Positions 34,158 to 46,289 of a DNA stretch of 64,000 bases are shown here, in pieces; position 1 is the first letter of the stretch; each line of letters opens with the position of its first letter. Source of the stretch: Hemerocallis citrina. Taxonomy: Eukaryota > Streptophyta > Magnoliopsida > Asparagales > Asphodelaceae. The position numbers and the translations under genes were made by a program. The notes under the pieces were generated by a model. The model saw nothing but the letters and a program-made list of their open reading frames with translations. It made no database searches and was not told where the DNA came from. Location: the NCBI GenBank assembly GCA_017893485.1, contig CM030364.1, positions 250,345,122 to 250,409,121 on the forward strand, read 5' to 3'.

Positions 34158-34703
34158 TTAGGTTAGGTTAATTATTAGGATTTAATTAATTAATTAATTA
34201 ATATAAGATTAAGATTAATCTTTTTAATTAATAATTAACTAATCCAAATTTATAACCAATCCATACTCTTTCTCTTTCTTGAAGCATGTGCTGCACACAC
34301 AAAATAAAATCAGAATTTAGAATTTAAAAATAAAATAAAATAAATTAGTTTAAATTAATTAAACTAACTAATAATCACATTGGCTTGATTAAATCCTTTT
34401 AAAATTGTTTATTGCACTTTCAGCTCAATTAGCAAATTAAAATATATATTTTATTTTTCTCATGAACAAATTGTAAATTTTAAATTCAACAAATCAATAA
34501 AAATAAAAAAATCATTCAGTTTGTTTTGTTTGTTGATTTTTACCAAAAATCTTCACATTTTGAATCAAAAATCTTATTCCTTCAAAAATAATTAATTAAT
34601 TGAAATCAATGGAAATAAGATGAATTATAAACAATATGGACGAATGCAAGCAATTTTTATGGATAAATGAGCACAAATAATTATATAAAAATTAGGCACA
34701 TCA
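34158..34703 (-). mobile_element. Partial 3' LTR of the gag-only element
   Basis: Matches 42502-44405 after removing the Pack-MULE. It starts on the - strand with TGATGTGCCTAATTTTTA at 34703. The part equivalent to 41148-42501 is missing. It holds the intact, single-copy insertion site TAAGATGAA (34616-34624) that is duplicated around the Pack-MULE in the other LTR. Confidence 0.9.
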
Positions 34704-35472
34704 AATACCCCCAAACTTAAGATTTTGCTTGTCCTCAAGCAAAAAGTAAAATCATGAATAAGGGAATAAAGATCAATAATAGGCTCAACGCATCACACTA
34801 ATAGATCTCATCATGTAAGCATCAAAATTTCAATTAAAATATAAACAATAGCAAATAAAGTAAAATCAAGCATACTAACTTTCTCCAGTGCAATTATTTA
34901 TTCATAATTCCCAACCCAATTGTATTTGTCATGCAATTGATATAATTATAGTATGTAACAACTTCATTTGTGATTTTCCCTTCTAACTACTACAAACCGT
35001 GTAGCAAACTAGAGTTTTTTTTTTTTTACTCTTCTCTAAGTTGTCACTTGCCTTTTGACGCGAATGCAAAACATTTGTAATGAATTCACCCGGTTCCTCA
35101 ACATGTCACAAACTTAAAGTGCTTTGCATACTCATATTTCAAGTTGCCATTTGACGTAAAAGTAAACATTTGTGATGAATACTCCTAGTTACTAAGCAAC
35201 TCAGAATATTGGAGTAGATTGACTTTAATTATTTGATCCTTATCACTCTATTTACTTAAACTCTGCTTAGGACTAGATCAAAGGGAATAATAACAAGAAA
35301 ATGCATCACATTTTTTCTTTTATGTATAATCGTATGACTCTCACAATTTTTTAAAGAATTTTGAAATTCAATAATCCTAAAGTAAATAAGTATGCTTAAT
35401 CTTTCTTTATAAGCAATTGCCAATCCTAAAAAAAATTATTTCAATGTTTTAGCACAATAAAGAACCCAAAAG
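34704..35472 (-). other. Polypurine tract and 3' internal region of the gag-only element
   Basis: On the - strand the LTR is preceded by AAGTTTGGGGGTATT (about 34704-34718), the plus-strand priming site. A similar GTTTGGGGGAAGGG lies at about 38778-38791, on the other side of the inserted solo LTR. A TTTGACG motif beside a CATTTGT...GATGAAT block is repeated at about 35055 and 35151. No coding sequence. Confidence 0.7.
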
Positions 35473-38400
35473 TGTAACATCCTGATTCTTTTATTTATTA
35501 GATGAAGGGTTTGTGGATTTTTACGTGTTTTTCATGTACTAATTCATGTGCATTTTTCTAGAAAATTATTTATTTAGTAACATGAACAAATATTTTTCTA
35601 TCTCTCTCTCTTTTATATTTTAAAAGCCTAATTAAATTCTAAAGCCTAATTTTTTATTTTAAGCCCACCCTAATTTTTAATTATTTTAATTAGCCGATGG
35701 AGTTCTAAGTCCGCTAATTGAAAGCCCACTAGTTTATTTCTCTTTTAATTAGCATGACTTGTAGAGTAGATCAACTTTGTAGACAATTAATTAATTAATA
35801 ATGTACAACTAGTAACTAGGGGTGCTACATTTGACACGTGCATTGCACTAGCATGTGTCTTAAGCCATGCAAAGTGTAGGCCGGAAATGGGAGAAAGGGA
35901 TGGGTGAGTTGGCTTAGTGGATAAGTGGTTACTTATTCATGGGTGGTTGCTACAACTTCCTAATACATTCTAGCCATTTATCTTTAACCATCTAGATCAA
36001 TCCTAGCCCTCTATTTCACTCAAAAATTAGTATAAATACCCCCCTATTATATTCATGTAGTACACTAAAAAAATTGTAAAGAAAAGAAAGAAAGAAAACA
36101 CAAAAGTGAGTAAAATGATTGAGAGAAGGTGAGTCAAAAGATTAAGAGGAGTTCTAGTGTGTGTGTTCCCATTCTTGGAGGCCAGCCATTCGTCAAGGTG
36201 TAGAGAGGAGCTCGGTTTTCACTAGTGCAAGGAGGAGAAGGCTTTCGTGGTGGCACAAACTAGGAGGAGAAGGACCACTCGTGTGTTCAAGAAGATTCTA
36301 GGAGCTTTGTAGTTATTTTTCTTCAAATTGGTGGGTGGTTTCTCTACTTCTAATTTAGACATCATGCTAGGGGATTGATTGATGAGATTGCTAAAGAAAC
36401 TAATAAGATAATCATGTGTTGTCTCTAAAAAGGACTTAGTAGATGATTAAATGAATGCTTGATGAATTGCATGTTATTTGATATAGATTATGTTTATGGT
36501 AGTAGAATTGTTTTATTGCTATGGAAATGTGAATTGGAACCATGCTAATTGTAGAATATGCTTGTGAATGATTAGTAGTTGAAAATATTGAATTTGTGCC
36601 TATTAAACTATTGTGACACTAGTTTAACGAATGAGACCATGACATAGGGTATTGTGGAAATAAAAGAGGAAAAAGCAAGAGTTAATATTCTTTTAATGTA
36701 GTTGTAATGCAAAAATTTGGTAGAGAGTTTGCTAAATGGAAATATTACAATTGTAGGCATAGAACACAAATTAAAATGAGAAATTCATGTTTTAATGTCA
36801 AAATAATGTTTTTAAAACACTGGTTTGTTAATTATATATAAACTCAGTATTCTGGAAAATTTTACGAATTTATGTTGAAGAGAAACAATGTTAAGAGCTT
36901 TTGAAAAATGAAATAATTTTGATAAACAAAGATTCGAATCAAACGAATCTAATCCACTCTCATATCAGTTAACCGCTAAGGTCATACTGGTTAGAGGGGG
37001 CGCCATTAGAGCCCTACTGTAGCTCGGCGGCACTGTTTGTGCCTGGGTTCGAGTCTCGGCAGAGGCTTTTATTTTTTTTTAAATTCGATTTTTCCACTAA
37101 ACCCGAGAACAGAACTTAACCATATTAAAGTCCCTCCTTTAGACAGTTGGGCACTGTGTCCCTTCTGGTTAGCGCGTGGGGGTTAGTGCGGTTACTGTTC
37201 ACCCTAGGGCCTTAGTGTGTGGGTTCAAAACCGGCTGAGGCCCCCTTTTCTTTTGAAATCCGATTTTTTTAAATGAATTTAATTTTTTGTTTAGTTTTTA
37301 AATGTGATAAAAATTGAAGAAAATATTAGAAAATTTTCTGAAAATACCTAGACTTCAAAAAAAATATTTTTTAAATGTTTGGATTTTTAAATGAGAAATA
37401 AGAGTAAAAATTTAGAATAAAATTCATGAAAAACCTTGGACTTGATTCTTTTGTAATTCAAAACAATAATGAATTTTTTGAATACAGAGAAAATTGAAAA
37501 GAGCTCAACTTGGGATTTTTTGCTTATAAAATATTGAGTAGAATTTAATGAGAAATTGGTTAAAGAATATGCACATTGTGCATGGAAATTTATTGAAAAA
37601 GAGAACATGATGAAATGCAAAATTTTGTGAACAAGTATACTATCTTTTATGAACATGAAAAGAGAACTTAGACTAGAATTTTAGCTAAGACCTCACATCG
37701 GCAAGAATGAAAGTGTTGAAAAGAGAAATGTGATATTTTGACCAAGTTTGGGTCATTGATAATAATTGATATTAGAAAGACCGATGTAGGGGTAATGCTA
37801 GATTCTAGAATATTGATCTTCATTTATACATAAGGATGAGATACATAGTGGAGATGTGATGAAAGTAAAAGAAATACATGAGTATAAGGGCCATTGGATT
37901 GGTGGCGTGAAAGTATTCACAGGATGTCCCATGATGCGTCATGAATAGGGCATGGATACTACTCCAGAGTACTGTCCTGGTGGCAATGCTTATGGGGTGG
38001 TCTAGTGACTACGGGTGGTGCCATGTCTATGGTAGAAGGTGTATTGACCACAGGATGCCTGCATGATGAGTTATGTGTCAGTGCGTGGGATTCTCTCCAG
38101 GGCGCCTGGATGTGGGCTCGTAACTCATAGAACACCTAGGATACTTACCGTAGTTACCATAGTAGATTAAGTCATGACGAGGGATTGAACCCTACAAGAC
38201 GAAGAACGATTAAGGGCTTGCCCTCGGACCTATGTAGTATGGGCTGCATAGATTCTGAACAAGTGCGCATTAGTATCATATAATACAAACAACTGCATTA
38301 AGGACTAAGTGCACGTTCACAACACGACATCAATAGGGTCGTCCCCTTAGTTTGTTTTGTGACAAGTATGTGCTTTCTAAGTATGAGAAATTGATGTATT

Positions 38401-38680
38401 ATATCCTAGTGTCAGTTGAATGAACAGACGTGTCCACAGTTTCTATGCAGGATAAAGTGATTGACAAGATTAAAGTATGCATGCTGATTAAAGAATGATT
38501 CAAGTGTTGTATGTTTTTATCCATGTAATTATTGTAAATTGCTTCCGCTGTAAAAGTGTAATGTAAATGTAACTCTGATGTAACAAAAGTTTTTTAATTC
38601 CTTGTAAAATTGTACGAAGAGAAGTGTAAAGATCCTATGGAACTTCGAATTCAGTCTGTTTTGAAATTCGGGGTGTTACA
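35473..38680 (+). mobile_element. Solo LTR, Tekay-like, inserted in the gag-only element
   Basis: 3208 bp, TGTAACATCC...GGGGTGTTACA, flanked by the perfect duplication AAAAG (35468-35472 and 38681-38685). It shares several blocks with the 9885 LTR: the leader near 36150-36400, the ATGTGATGAAAGTAA block near 37855, and the GACGAGGGATTGAACCC block near 38176. It has TATAAATA at 36031-36038. In the region where relatives have the GTCGAC cluster, it carries two tRNA-like units instead. Confidence 0.93.
36985..37250 (+). repeat. Two tRNA-like (A-box/B-box) units inside the solo LTR
   Basis: Unit 1 has CTGGTTAGAGGGGGCGCC and, further on, GGGTTCGAGTCTCGG. Unit 2 has CTGGTTAGCGCGTGGG and later GGGTTCAAAACCGGCTG. 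These resemble the internal RNA polymerase III A and B boxes of tRNAs or SINEs. The spacing is longer than in a tRNA and no cloverleaf is apparent, so they are relics or SINE-like pieces and not tRNA genes. Confidence 0.5.
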
Positions 38681-39228
38681 AAAAGTGTAATGGTAAGCCA
38701 AATTGAAATCTCTTTTGTTTTGTTTTGTTTTGTTTTTGTTTTCAAAAATATATAAAATAAAAAATAAATCTGTAACCCTTCCCCCAAACTTGAATATCAC
38801 ATTGTCCTCAATGGGAAAGGAAAAAGAAAAACAAAAAGAATGCAAAAGGTTCAGAATTTCTCCCGTGATTCGTCTGAAAATTCTGCACGCGCGATGTTCA
38901 GTTTATCAGCGATATCTGGAGCTGTAGATGTCCAAATGGACTGATTTTTATTTTGTGGAAAGCTAAGACAATAAGCTACAATCTCTCTTCGAAACAATTT
39001 TCCAGATTCTGACTCCATCCTGCTCAAAAACAGCCATCAATGTAGGTGTAGAAAACAGCTCCGCCCGATTACTTTCAAACTTATGCAATCCTACAAAATA
39101 AAATCAAAAATTATAATTATAATAAAATAAAAGAAAAATCAAATCTAAATACAGTGAAAGAAAACATGGGTTGCCTCCCAAGAAGCGCTAAGTTTTATGT
39201 CTTCAGCCAGACATGGTAGCTGCGATGG

Positions 39229-40937
39229 TTATGTGACGCCAAGATCCAACAACATCAAAACATCCTTTCTAATACTTCTCTTCAGGTGTGGATTAGGTTC
39301 AAGCTCTAGTTTGAGTCGTTTCTTCTTTGATGATGACGTCTTTGATATCCCCACCTCTTTAAATTTTCGCTGAGAAAATGAATGAATAGATGGTGCAGCA
39401 TCCAAATACCATTTCAAAATCTTTTCTTTCTCAGATTCAAGACTTGCTGAATTTGTTGGACATACTTCGATTGATAAATTTTCAATTTCAGCACTATGTT
39501 TCTCGCCCACAATTAAATCAGTTTTACTTACTTGAAAACACAACTGTTCTTCAGTAGGAAACTTTATGGATTTAAAAATATCAAATGTTACTTGCTCATG
39601 CTGCGTTTGTTCCTCCACAATTGGTTCGTACTCTTCTTCCTTTTCAACCACATTTTGTTCGGCATTTTTTTCTTGTGGTTGCTCAATTGTCCTCCCGTTT
39701 CTTAGTATTATTGTTTTGACATGCTTCGTGGGGTTGGTCACTATGTTGCTTGGTAATGTTCCTGTCGTTCTTTCATTAAGAATATTTGAAATTTGACCAA
39801 TTTGAACCTCAAGATTGCGAATTAAAGCTGAAGTTCAAATTGCAATATTTTGGATTGCCAAATCTGTCTTCTGCATGTATTGCTCTGTCTTCTGCATGTG
39901 TTGCATGAACATCTCTTCTAGTGACGGCTTCTTTTCTTGATGCTGAAAATTCTGAGGTGGTCTAATTGCTCCTCCTTTATCGTTGTTCCAAGAAAAGTTG
40001 GGGTGATTTCTCCATCCTGAATTTTATATGTTCGCATAATGATTGTTTTGCCTTTGAAAGTTTGACACAAAATTTGCATGTTCGGCATTTGATGGAGCAA
40101 AAGGGTTCCTCATTTGGCAATCTGCACTTGAATGATTTCCTACACAAAAATTACAAATAATATTAGTTTGAATAACATTAAAATTTATATTGCCTAATTA
40201 TTTAGATAGAATATCAATTTTTGCAGTTAAAGTAGTAATAGGATCAAGTTCAAAAACTCTAGCCTCTTTTCTTGGCATTGTTCTCTTTGAAGACCACTGG
40301 TAATTATTATATGTCATCTCCTCTAAAGTTCATAGGCTGCTTCCTGAGTTTTGCTCATAAGTGCACCTCCAGCTGATGTGTCAACCATAGATTGATTTGT
40401 AACTCCTAAACCATTATAGAATATTTGAATTTGCAGCCATTTCGGTAGCTCATGATGAGGACACTTTCTTAATAACTCTTTGTACCTCTCCCATGCATCA
40501 TACATAGACTCAGTCTCAAATTAAATGAATGTGGTAAAATCATTTCTTAGCTTCGCTGTCTTTGTCTGCGAAAAATACTTAGCAAGAAATTTTTGTGCAA
40601 GTCCCTCCCAAGTAGCAATACTACTGGGTGGTAGAAAATTTTGCGAACTCAAGCTTTATCTCTTAGTGAAAAATGAAAGAGTCTCAATCTGATTGCATCA
40701 TCTGATACTTCGTTGTGCTTGAAAGTGTCACAAATTTCAAGAAAGTTTGCAATGTGAACATAAGGATCCTCGTGCGATAGTCCCTAAAATTGAACAGCCT
40801 GTTGAATCATTTGAATTGTCGCCGGCTTAATCTCAAAATGGTTAGCTTCAATAACCAGCCTCATTATGCTTGATATTGCTCCATTAATTGAGGGCATAGC
40901 ATAGTCTCTCAAAGTCTTGTTCTCATAGTTGGCCATG
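39229..40937 (-). pseudogene. gag: gag of the Athila-like element
   Basis: Starts MANYENKTLRDYAMPSINGA at 40937 (the -YA.PSINGA- opening is diagnostic of this gag type), followed by FEIKPATIQMIQQAVQF. After a stop come HEDPYVHIANFLEICDTFK and RLRLFHFSLRDKA in frame pieces. The block MYDAWERYKELLRKCPHHEL and WLQIQIFYNGL is open at 40323-40505. The C-terminal part at 39229-39741 is open with an acidic region and VKTIILRNGRTIEQP. It has several frameshifts and stops, and the element has no pol of its own. Confidence 0.85.
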
Positions 40938-41123
40938 TTAATGTATTTGTATGTCCTGAAATATAAGTAGTGGAAAAAAAATAGAAAAAATAAATAAATA
41001 AATAAAAAGAAAAGTAATTCAAAAGAAAATAAAGAGGTAAAATCATAATAAAACAAAAATAAAATAAAAAATCCAAACTAGTAATAATCTAGCAATTTTC
41101 AATATCAATAAAAGAATAACTAG

Positions 41124-41141
41124 TCCCCGACAACGACACCA
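41124..41141 (-). other. Primer binding site, tRNA-Asp
   Basis: TGGTGTCGTTGTCGGGGA on the - strand, just inside the LTR end CACATCA. It fits the tRNA-Asp primer used by Athila elements (TGGCGCCGTTGCCGGGG) with three C-to-T changes, two of them in the GGCGCC core. Confidence 0.85.
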
Positions 41142-42212
41142 AAAACTTGATGTGAATTATTTGCAAGTGTACAAAATCGCAACAAGTAGTATAGTTAAGT
41201 GAAAAGAGTGTCGAACCCACAGGGACTAATTATTTTATTGAGTACCGATATTACTAGATTAACTACTATTTGAAAAATCGAAATTAATAAAGAAAGCGAC
41301 TAAATTAATTAAGAGGGAGCGGAATCTGAAATTTTTGTGATTTGTTAATGGCAAAATTAATTCTAGGGCTTCTGACTTCACCTAGTTAATCCCACACAAT
41401 TTATAACTCCATATGAATAAAGATATTATTTTTCCAAGTTGTAGACCAAAATCCCCAAATTATTCAATATTCTCTCTCAAGCAATATCAAAAATATTCTC
41501 AACTAATTATTGTCATAGTTCATGCACAAATTACCAATTGAAAATTCATTAAGATCTATGGATTTCTTAACGGTCACATTAACAGCAGTTTTTGCTCTTG
41601 TAACGGTGTTTAATTTTTATTAATCACAAATTATTAGTTCGGTCTCTTCATGATTTAATAGATCATACAAACGTCTGTCAACCAATTGTACGCATTAAGA
41701 ATAAAAATCAAACACACAACCATGGAAAAATAGAAAAATAATATGGAATTAAAATTGTGTTCTCAAAACTAGGTTACATCGAAGCCCCAGAAAAGTAAAA
41801 TTACTTCATAATGGTTTTGCAACCAACAAACATTGTCTTGAATTGCATTATAAAGAATTAGAGAAAGAAAAAAGATAAAAAAGAGACTGTTTTTTAAAAA
41901 AAAATTGCAAACCAAACAGTCTCAAAAAATGCACAGCCAAAGTCAAATTCCCACTCCCTCTTCTCTTCTCTCCTCTCTGTCTCATTCTGATCACCGAACC
42001 GCTGACATGGCCCTGGCTCTTTCCCTGCTTCGAACGGCGTGCGTGCATCTACAGCAGCGAGGAGTTGGTGAATTTCTTCGTTGACGTCGGATGGCTTATT
42101 CTGTCGTTTTCGTTTCTTTTTTATTTTATTTATTTTATTTTCCTTTCCTCGTTTCAGCCGCCAAGAAGCCTTCCTGGCTTTCCCCTCGTGTGCTTGCTGC
42201 CTCTCTTTCTTT

Positions 42213-42481
42213 TATACTAGTAATCCGCACGTGCAATGCACGTTTTATGGGTTAGCACGTGCAATTTGCACTGGGGATATGCACGTGCAATGCACGGATT
42301 CGATGGAGGGAGAGGAAGAGACGGTTTCGATTTTTGAGGGAACAGAATTTTATGGAGGCTTTAAATATGAAGTGAAAATTACAAAATTAACCTTATATAT
42401 ATTTTTAAAGCTTTTTATGTATATGGGGGCATGATAGTAAAAAACCGCCAAAATGGAGCTTTGCTTAATAATAGTATAGAT
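42213..42481. mobile_element. Short MITE-like or Helitron-like insert
   Basis: The left end TATACTAGTAATCC is followed by three copies of the word CACGTGCAATGCACG or variants, and the right end is TAATAATAGTATAGA, giving imperfect inverted ends around TATACTA. The length is near 270 bp. No clear target duplication. Class uncertain. Confidence 0.4.
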
Positions 42482-42968
42482 ATAGGATAGGTGGTAGGTA
42501 GTTAGGTTAGGTTAATTATTAGAATTTAATTAATTAATTAATTAATATAAGATTAAGATTAATCTTTTTAATTAATAATTAATTAATCCAAATTTATAAC
42601 CAATCCATATTCTTTATCTTTCTTGAAGCATGTGCTATACACACAAAATAAAATTAGAATTTAAAATTTAAAAATAAAATAAAATAAATTAGTTTAAATT
42701 AATTAAACTAACTAATAATCACATTGGCTTGATTAAATCCTTTTAAAATTGTTTATTGCACTTTCAGCTCAATTAGAAAATTAAAATATATTTTTTATTT
42801 TTTTCATGGACAAATTGTAAAATTTAAATTCAACAAATCAATAAATATAAATAAATCATTGAGTTTGTTTTGTTTGTTGATTTTTACCAAAAATCTTCAT
42901 ATTTTGCATCAAAAATCTTATTCTTTCAAAAATAATTAATTAATTGAAATCAATGGAAATAAGATGAA

Positions 42969-44317
42969 GGGCAAAAGCCAAAATACCCCCCCAACGTTTG
43001 GCCCGAGTACAAAATGCCCATACAACGTTTGAAAAAGTACAATAAACCCATTATTTCGTTAACTTAACCATTTCCGTTAAGTTATAATTATTAAATTACT
43101 TTTTTACCCTTACCCTTTCATATTTAATCTCTTTCTTCCCTTTCTTCATTCCTTTATATCTTTAACTTGTACAAGTGTATGAACTAATTAATAAGAGTTA
43201 TTTGGAATAGATGGTAAGTAGCTTAGGCTATAGGTGAAGAAACCGTGAAATAATTGAGCCTCTTAGATCCATAATGAATTGGCATCTGCCGACCTTCCCA
43301 TAGTCTGATTTGTTTCTGAAGCACTGGTTTGCAAATTCTTGTAAAGTGAAACCGCGCCATAAAAGAACACCAGGCTCCCTATACTAGATATATAATTAAT
43401 AAAGGGTTCTTTTAGATCGATGTATAATTTTGGAAATATATATAATTCTAAAAATAAGTTACTAATTATTAACCTGGGGGAATACGACATCATCAATGGT
43501 TAATGCAGCAGCAGAAGCAATGTTGATGGCTTCTTCGCCAGGAGGTGAGATAGAAAGAGATTCTTCCTTGTCTTTGAGCTTCATATAGGATGGTGTCCAT
43601 GATTTGAAGAGTAACCATGTTACTGTACATTTTTACTGCAATTTCCTTAGTGACCTGTTGAGATCGAGAGGGAAGAAAGGAATGAAGAAAGGGAATACGG
43701 GATTGTTTTGTTAACAGCTTATTAATGAAACATGGTGGTCATACTCCACCTTTTCTTAAATTAAAAAAAAAACAATAATCATGTTAATTATAAACTTGAT
43801 TAATCAATCGATTATCATAAGCAATGGGAATTGACTGAGACATAATCTCCCTCACTTCCATTTGACCACCATCCTTCGGTTTTCTGGTTGCATCTTGTCC
43901 ATCCTCTATAGAGTACAGACTACAAATCAATAATGATGATACTCTGCATTGGCTCCATATGGAGAAAGGCTAAATCATCATACTAACATATACATATAAT
44001 TAGTTCATATCAGGTCTGGCTTCATTCAGTTGTACAAGTTAAAGATGGTTACTAAGGAAATCAACAGTTGTACATATAATTAGTTAATACCATATATTCC
44101 AAATAACTCTTATTAATTAGTTCATACAGTTATACAAGTTAAGGATATAAAGGAATGAAGAAAGGAAAGAAAGAGATTGAATATGAAACGGTAAGGGTAA
44201 AAAAGTAATTTAATAATTATAACTTAACGGAAGAATGGGTTTATTGTGCTTTTTCAAACGTTGTATGAGCATTTTGTACTCGGGCCAAACGTTGGGGGGG
44301 TACTTTGTCTTTTGCCC
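42969..44317. mobile_element. Pack-MULE: Mutator-like element with captured gene fragments
   Basis: Terminal inverted repeats of about 225-240 bp (42969-43210 and 44094-44317), starting GGGCAAAAG(C/A)CAAA and over 90% alike. Perfect 9-bp target duplication TAAGATGAA at 42960-42968 and 44318-44326. The unoccupied site is present once in the partner LTR at 34616-34624. It encodes no transposase. The interior holds two exons of a dehydrogenase gene on the - strand plus further exon-like DNA (about 43840-43975) that I do not recognise. Confidence 0.93.
43215..43654 (-). pseudogene. Captured fragment of branched-chain 2-oxoacid dehydrogenase E1 alpha gene
   Basis: On the - strand, exon 43474-43654 begins after a CAACAG acceptor with VTKEIAVKMYSNMVTLQIMD and YEAQRQGRISFYLTS. 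After a 2-bp loss, GEEAINIASAAALTIDDVVF follows, and the exon ends at CAG|GT. A short intron runs to TATAG at 43379. Exon 43378 to about 43215 gives EPGVLLWRGFTLQEFANQC and, after a 1-bp loss, RQMPIHYGSKRLNYFTVSSP. These are signature stretches of plant E1 alpha (the mitochondrial BCKDH complex, Val/Leu/Ile breakdown). The thiamine-diphosphate binding part downstream is absent. It includes introns, so it was captured at DNA level. It is nonfunctional as an enzyme. Confidence 0.9.
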
Positions 44318-44439
44318 TAAGATGAATTATAAACAATATGGATGAGTGCAAGCAATTTTTATGGGTAAATGAGCACAAATAATTATATAAAAATTAGGCA
44401 CATCAGTTACCGCTCTGAAAGCTAAAAAAACCTTCCAAT

Positions 44440-45960
44440 TCGGGAACAATATGGTCATCATTCGAAGATGTCGAATTGTGCAAGTCTTGGACTAGCCAAA
44501 ATGCGGCAAAGGGTAATGATCGATCAAAGAAGAGCTATGGGCAGAAGTTCACGAACACTATACCAACAATTGGCCAAGAAACCCATCGAAGATCTCAACA
44601 TGTCAAGCAATGACCAATAGGTGAAAATCTTTGAAGAAAGAGCTCCTTATTTGGCATGGTTCGATTAGGAAAGCAAGTGAATGACACGAGTGCTATAAAG
44701 AGGATGGATGAGGTAAGAATTTGTTGATATATTATGAATATTGAATTTATGTCATTCTTGTACTTCAAAAATAAAATGCTATTATTTATAATTGTTATGC
44801 ATGTTTATAAATTGCTTTACACATTATCCAATATGCATATTAATAACTCGTATCATCATTTACATTTTTAATAGGAGCATCAAGCACAAATGTATCACCT
44901 AAATGAGTTAAATGAAAAAAACATGGGTAACAAAGAATTCAATCATTGGGAATATTACGAATATTGTAAAACTTCGTTAAATTTTGCTTAATGAAGCGAG
45001 GGGGAGTTCGCTCCTCATCGTTTTATGATCCCAAAAAAGAAACAAAAACAACAACAATTCCAAGACATTACGAGCAATATCATGAATGACTCGATGGAAG
45101 AAAGTGAACGACTACCCACATAAGCATCAAAAGATGATACCCATGTCAACTTAGAAGATGTGGGTCTTGCCGATGTAAATCCATACCCTTCAGCCAGACC
45201 CAAAGGAAAGAAGGCCGCAAAAGAAGCTCTCCGAAAAGGAAAGAAGCCCGTGCACAACCCAGAGCGAATGAATTTAGCAGTGGAGACTATGGCGGCCAAC
45301 CAAGCCTCATTTGCGGTACATAAGGAAAAACAGGTACATGAATTCCAACAGCTGCTTCACTTCAAAGAAGCCCGTGCACGACCCAGAGTGAATGAATTTA
45401 GCAGTGGAGACTATGGCGGTCAACCAAGCCTCATTTGTGGCACATAGGGAAAAACAGGTACATGAATTACAATAGCAGCTTCACTTCAAACACCAACGAG
45501 AATGCCGAACAAAGCAAATGGAAATGCAAAAATAGGCACTTATGTTGGATGAGAAGGCAATGAGAATTACAAGAAGGAAAAAGCGAATTATGGAAATGGA
45601 CACAAGTCAAATGACGCTAAATAAAAAGAAATATTTGGGGGGGGGGGGGGGGGGGGGAAGCAAAAGAAAATAGCTGATACATACGATGATGAGCTGCAAC
45701 CGGTGGATCATACCCGCAGCCACTATTCACTGTAGGATCATACCCGCGGCCATCTTTCACCAAGGGTCATACCCGATGCCACCATTCACCGGAGGATCAT
45801 ACCTAATGCCACCATTTATTAGAGGATCATACCCACAACCACCTTTCACCAGTGGAGACAGCACGGATCCTAACACCAGTGGTTTATCTACTGATGAGTC
45901 TACCAACCCTGACCCATGACAGACAAATTGGAGAACGCCATGAAGAATGCATCTTTTAGG
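44440..45960 (+). pseudogene. Harbinger ORF1 (Myb/trihelix-like DNA-binding protein)
   Basis: Read in several frames: KEELWAEVHEHYTNNWPRNP then an SKISTCQAMTNR and KSLKKELLIWHGS block, the trihelix-like region of Harbinger ORF1 proteins, at about 44520-44670. Downstream are HLNELNEKNMGNKEFNHWEY and a conserved nuclear-type basic patch ARPKGKKAAKEALRKGKK (about 45190-45250). A 126-bp in-frame tandem duplication (45241 and 45367) follows, then a run of 22 G (about 45637-45658), and five or six GGATCATACCC.. repeats coding GSYP.PPF units (45700-45860). Stops and frameshifts are throughout. ORF1 assists the transposase in binding or nuclear entry. Confidence 0.7.
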
Positions 45961-46289
45961 GGTTTGATTATTTTAAAATAATTGTTATTTGTTTGAAGTT
46001 TCTTTTTAACTATGTTGTTGTTATTTCTAAGCTTGGCTTGTTATTTATGTGATATAAATGTCATCAATTTGAGAATTCTCATTAAGTAATCTGACTTTCA
46101 TTAATAATTACACACAAACTTATTTTGTAGACATTGACAACTAACAAAGAGGAAATAAAGCACACAGAGAAATAAAAAACACACAAACAAATTGAAGCTT
46201 GGCCTAACAATTGCCAATTGAAATAAACAATAACTCTACAGAGGCATGTTACCTTTCACATCCCACACATGCTCTATGAGAACTTCCTA

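Larger units (their letters stand above)
34158..44405 (-). mobile_element. Gag-only Athila-like LTR retrotransposon (LARD-like), nested
   Basis: Read on the - strand: 5' LTR 41148-44405, PBS for tRNA-Asp, gag, a long noncoding internal region, a polypurine tract, and a partial 3' LTR 34158-34703. LTR ends are TGATGTG...CACATCA. No pol domain is present. The internal sequence TTGGGAGGCAACCCATG (about 39170-39186, on -) after gag is typical of this kind of nonautonomous element. It carries a solo LTR (35473-38680), a small MITE-like insert and a Pack-MULE. The 3' LTR lacks its distal part, so no target duplication is visible. Confidence 0.85.
41148..44405 (-). mobile_element. 5' LTR of the gag-only element, with nested inserts
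   Basis: From TGATGTG on the - strand at 44405 to CACATCA at 41148. The PBS-side end has the TTTGCAAGTGTAC and GTCGAACCCACAGGGA signature typical of Athila-type LTRs. The LTR is interrupted by the Pack-MULE (42969-44317) and a short MITE-like insert (about 42213-42481). The open frame at 42081-42434 is not a gene. Confidence 0.88.

Noticed and set aside
36985..37250. Functional tRNA genes
   Set aside because: Box spacing and flanks do not allow a cloverleaf; only short A/B-box-like words remain.
42081..42434. 117-codon ORF in the gag-only element LTR
   Set aside because: It spans the junction of LTR and a MITE-like insert, so the frame is accidental.
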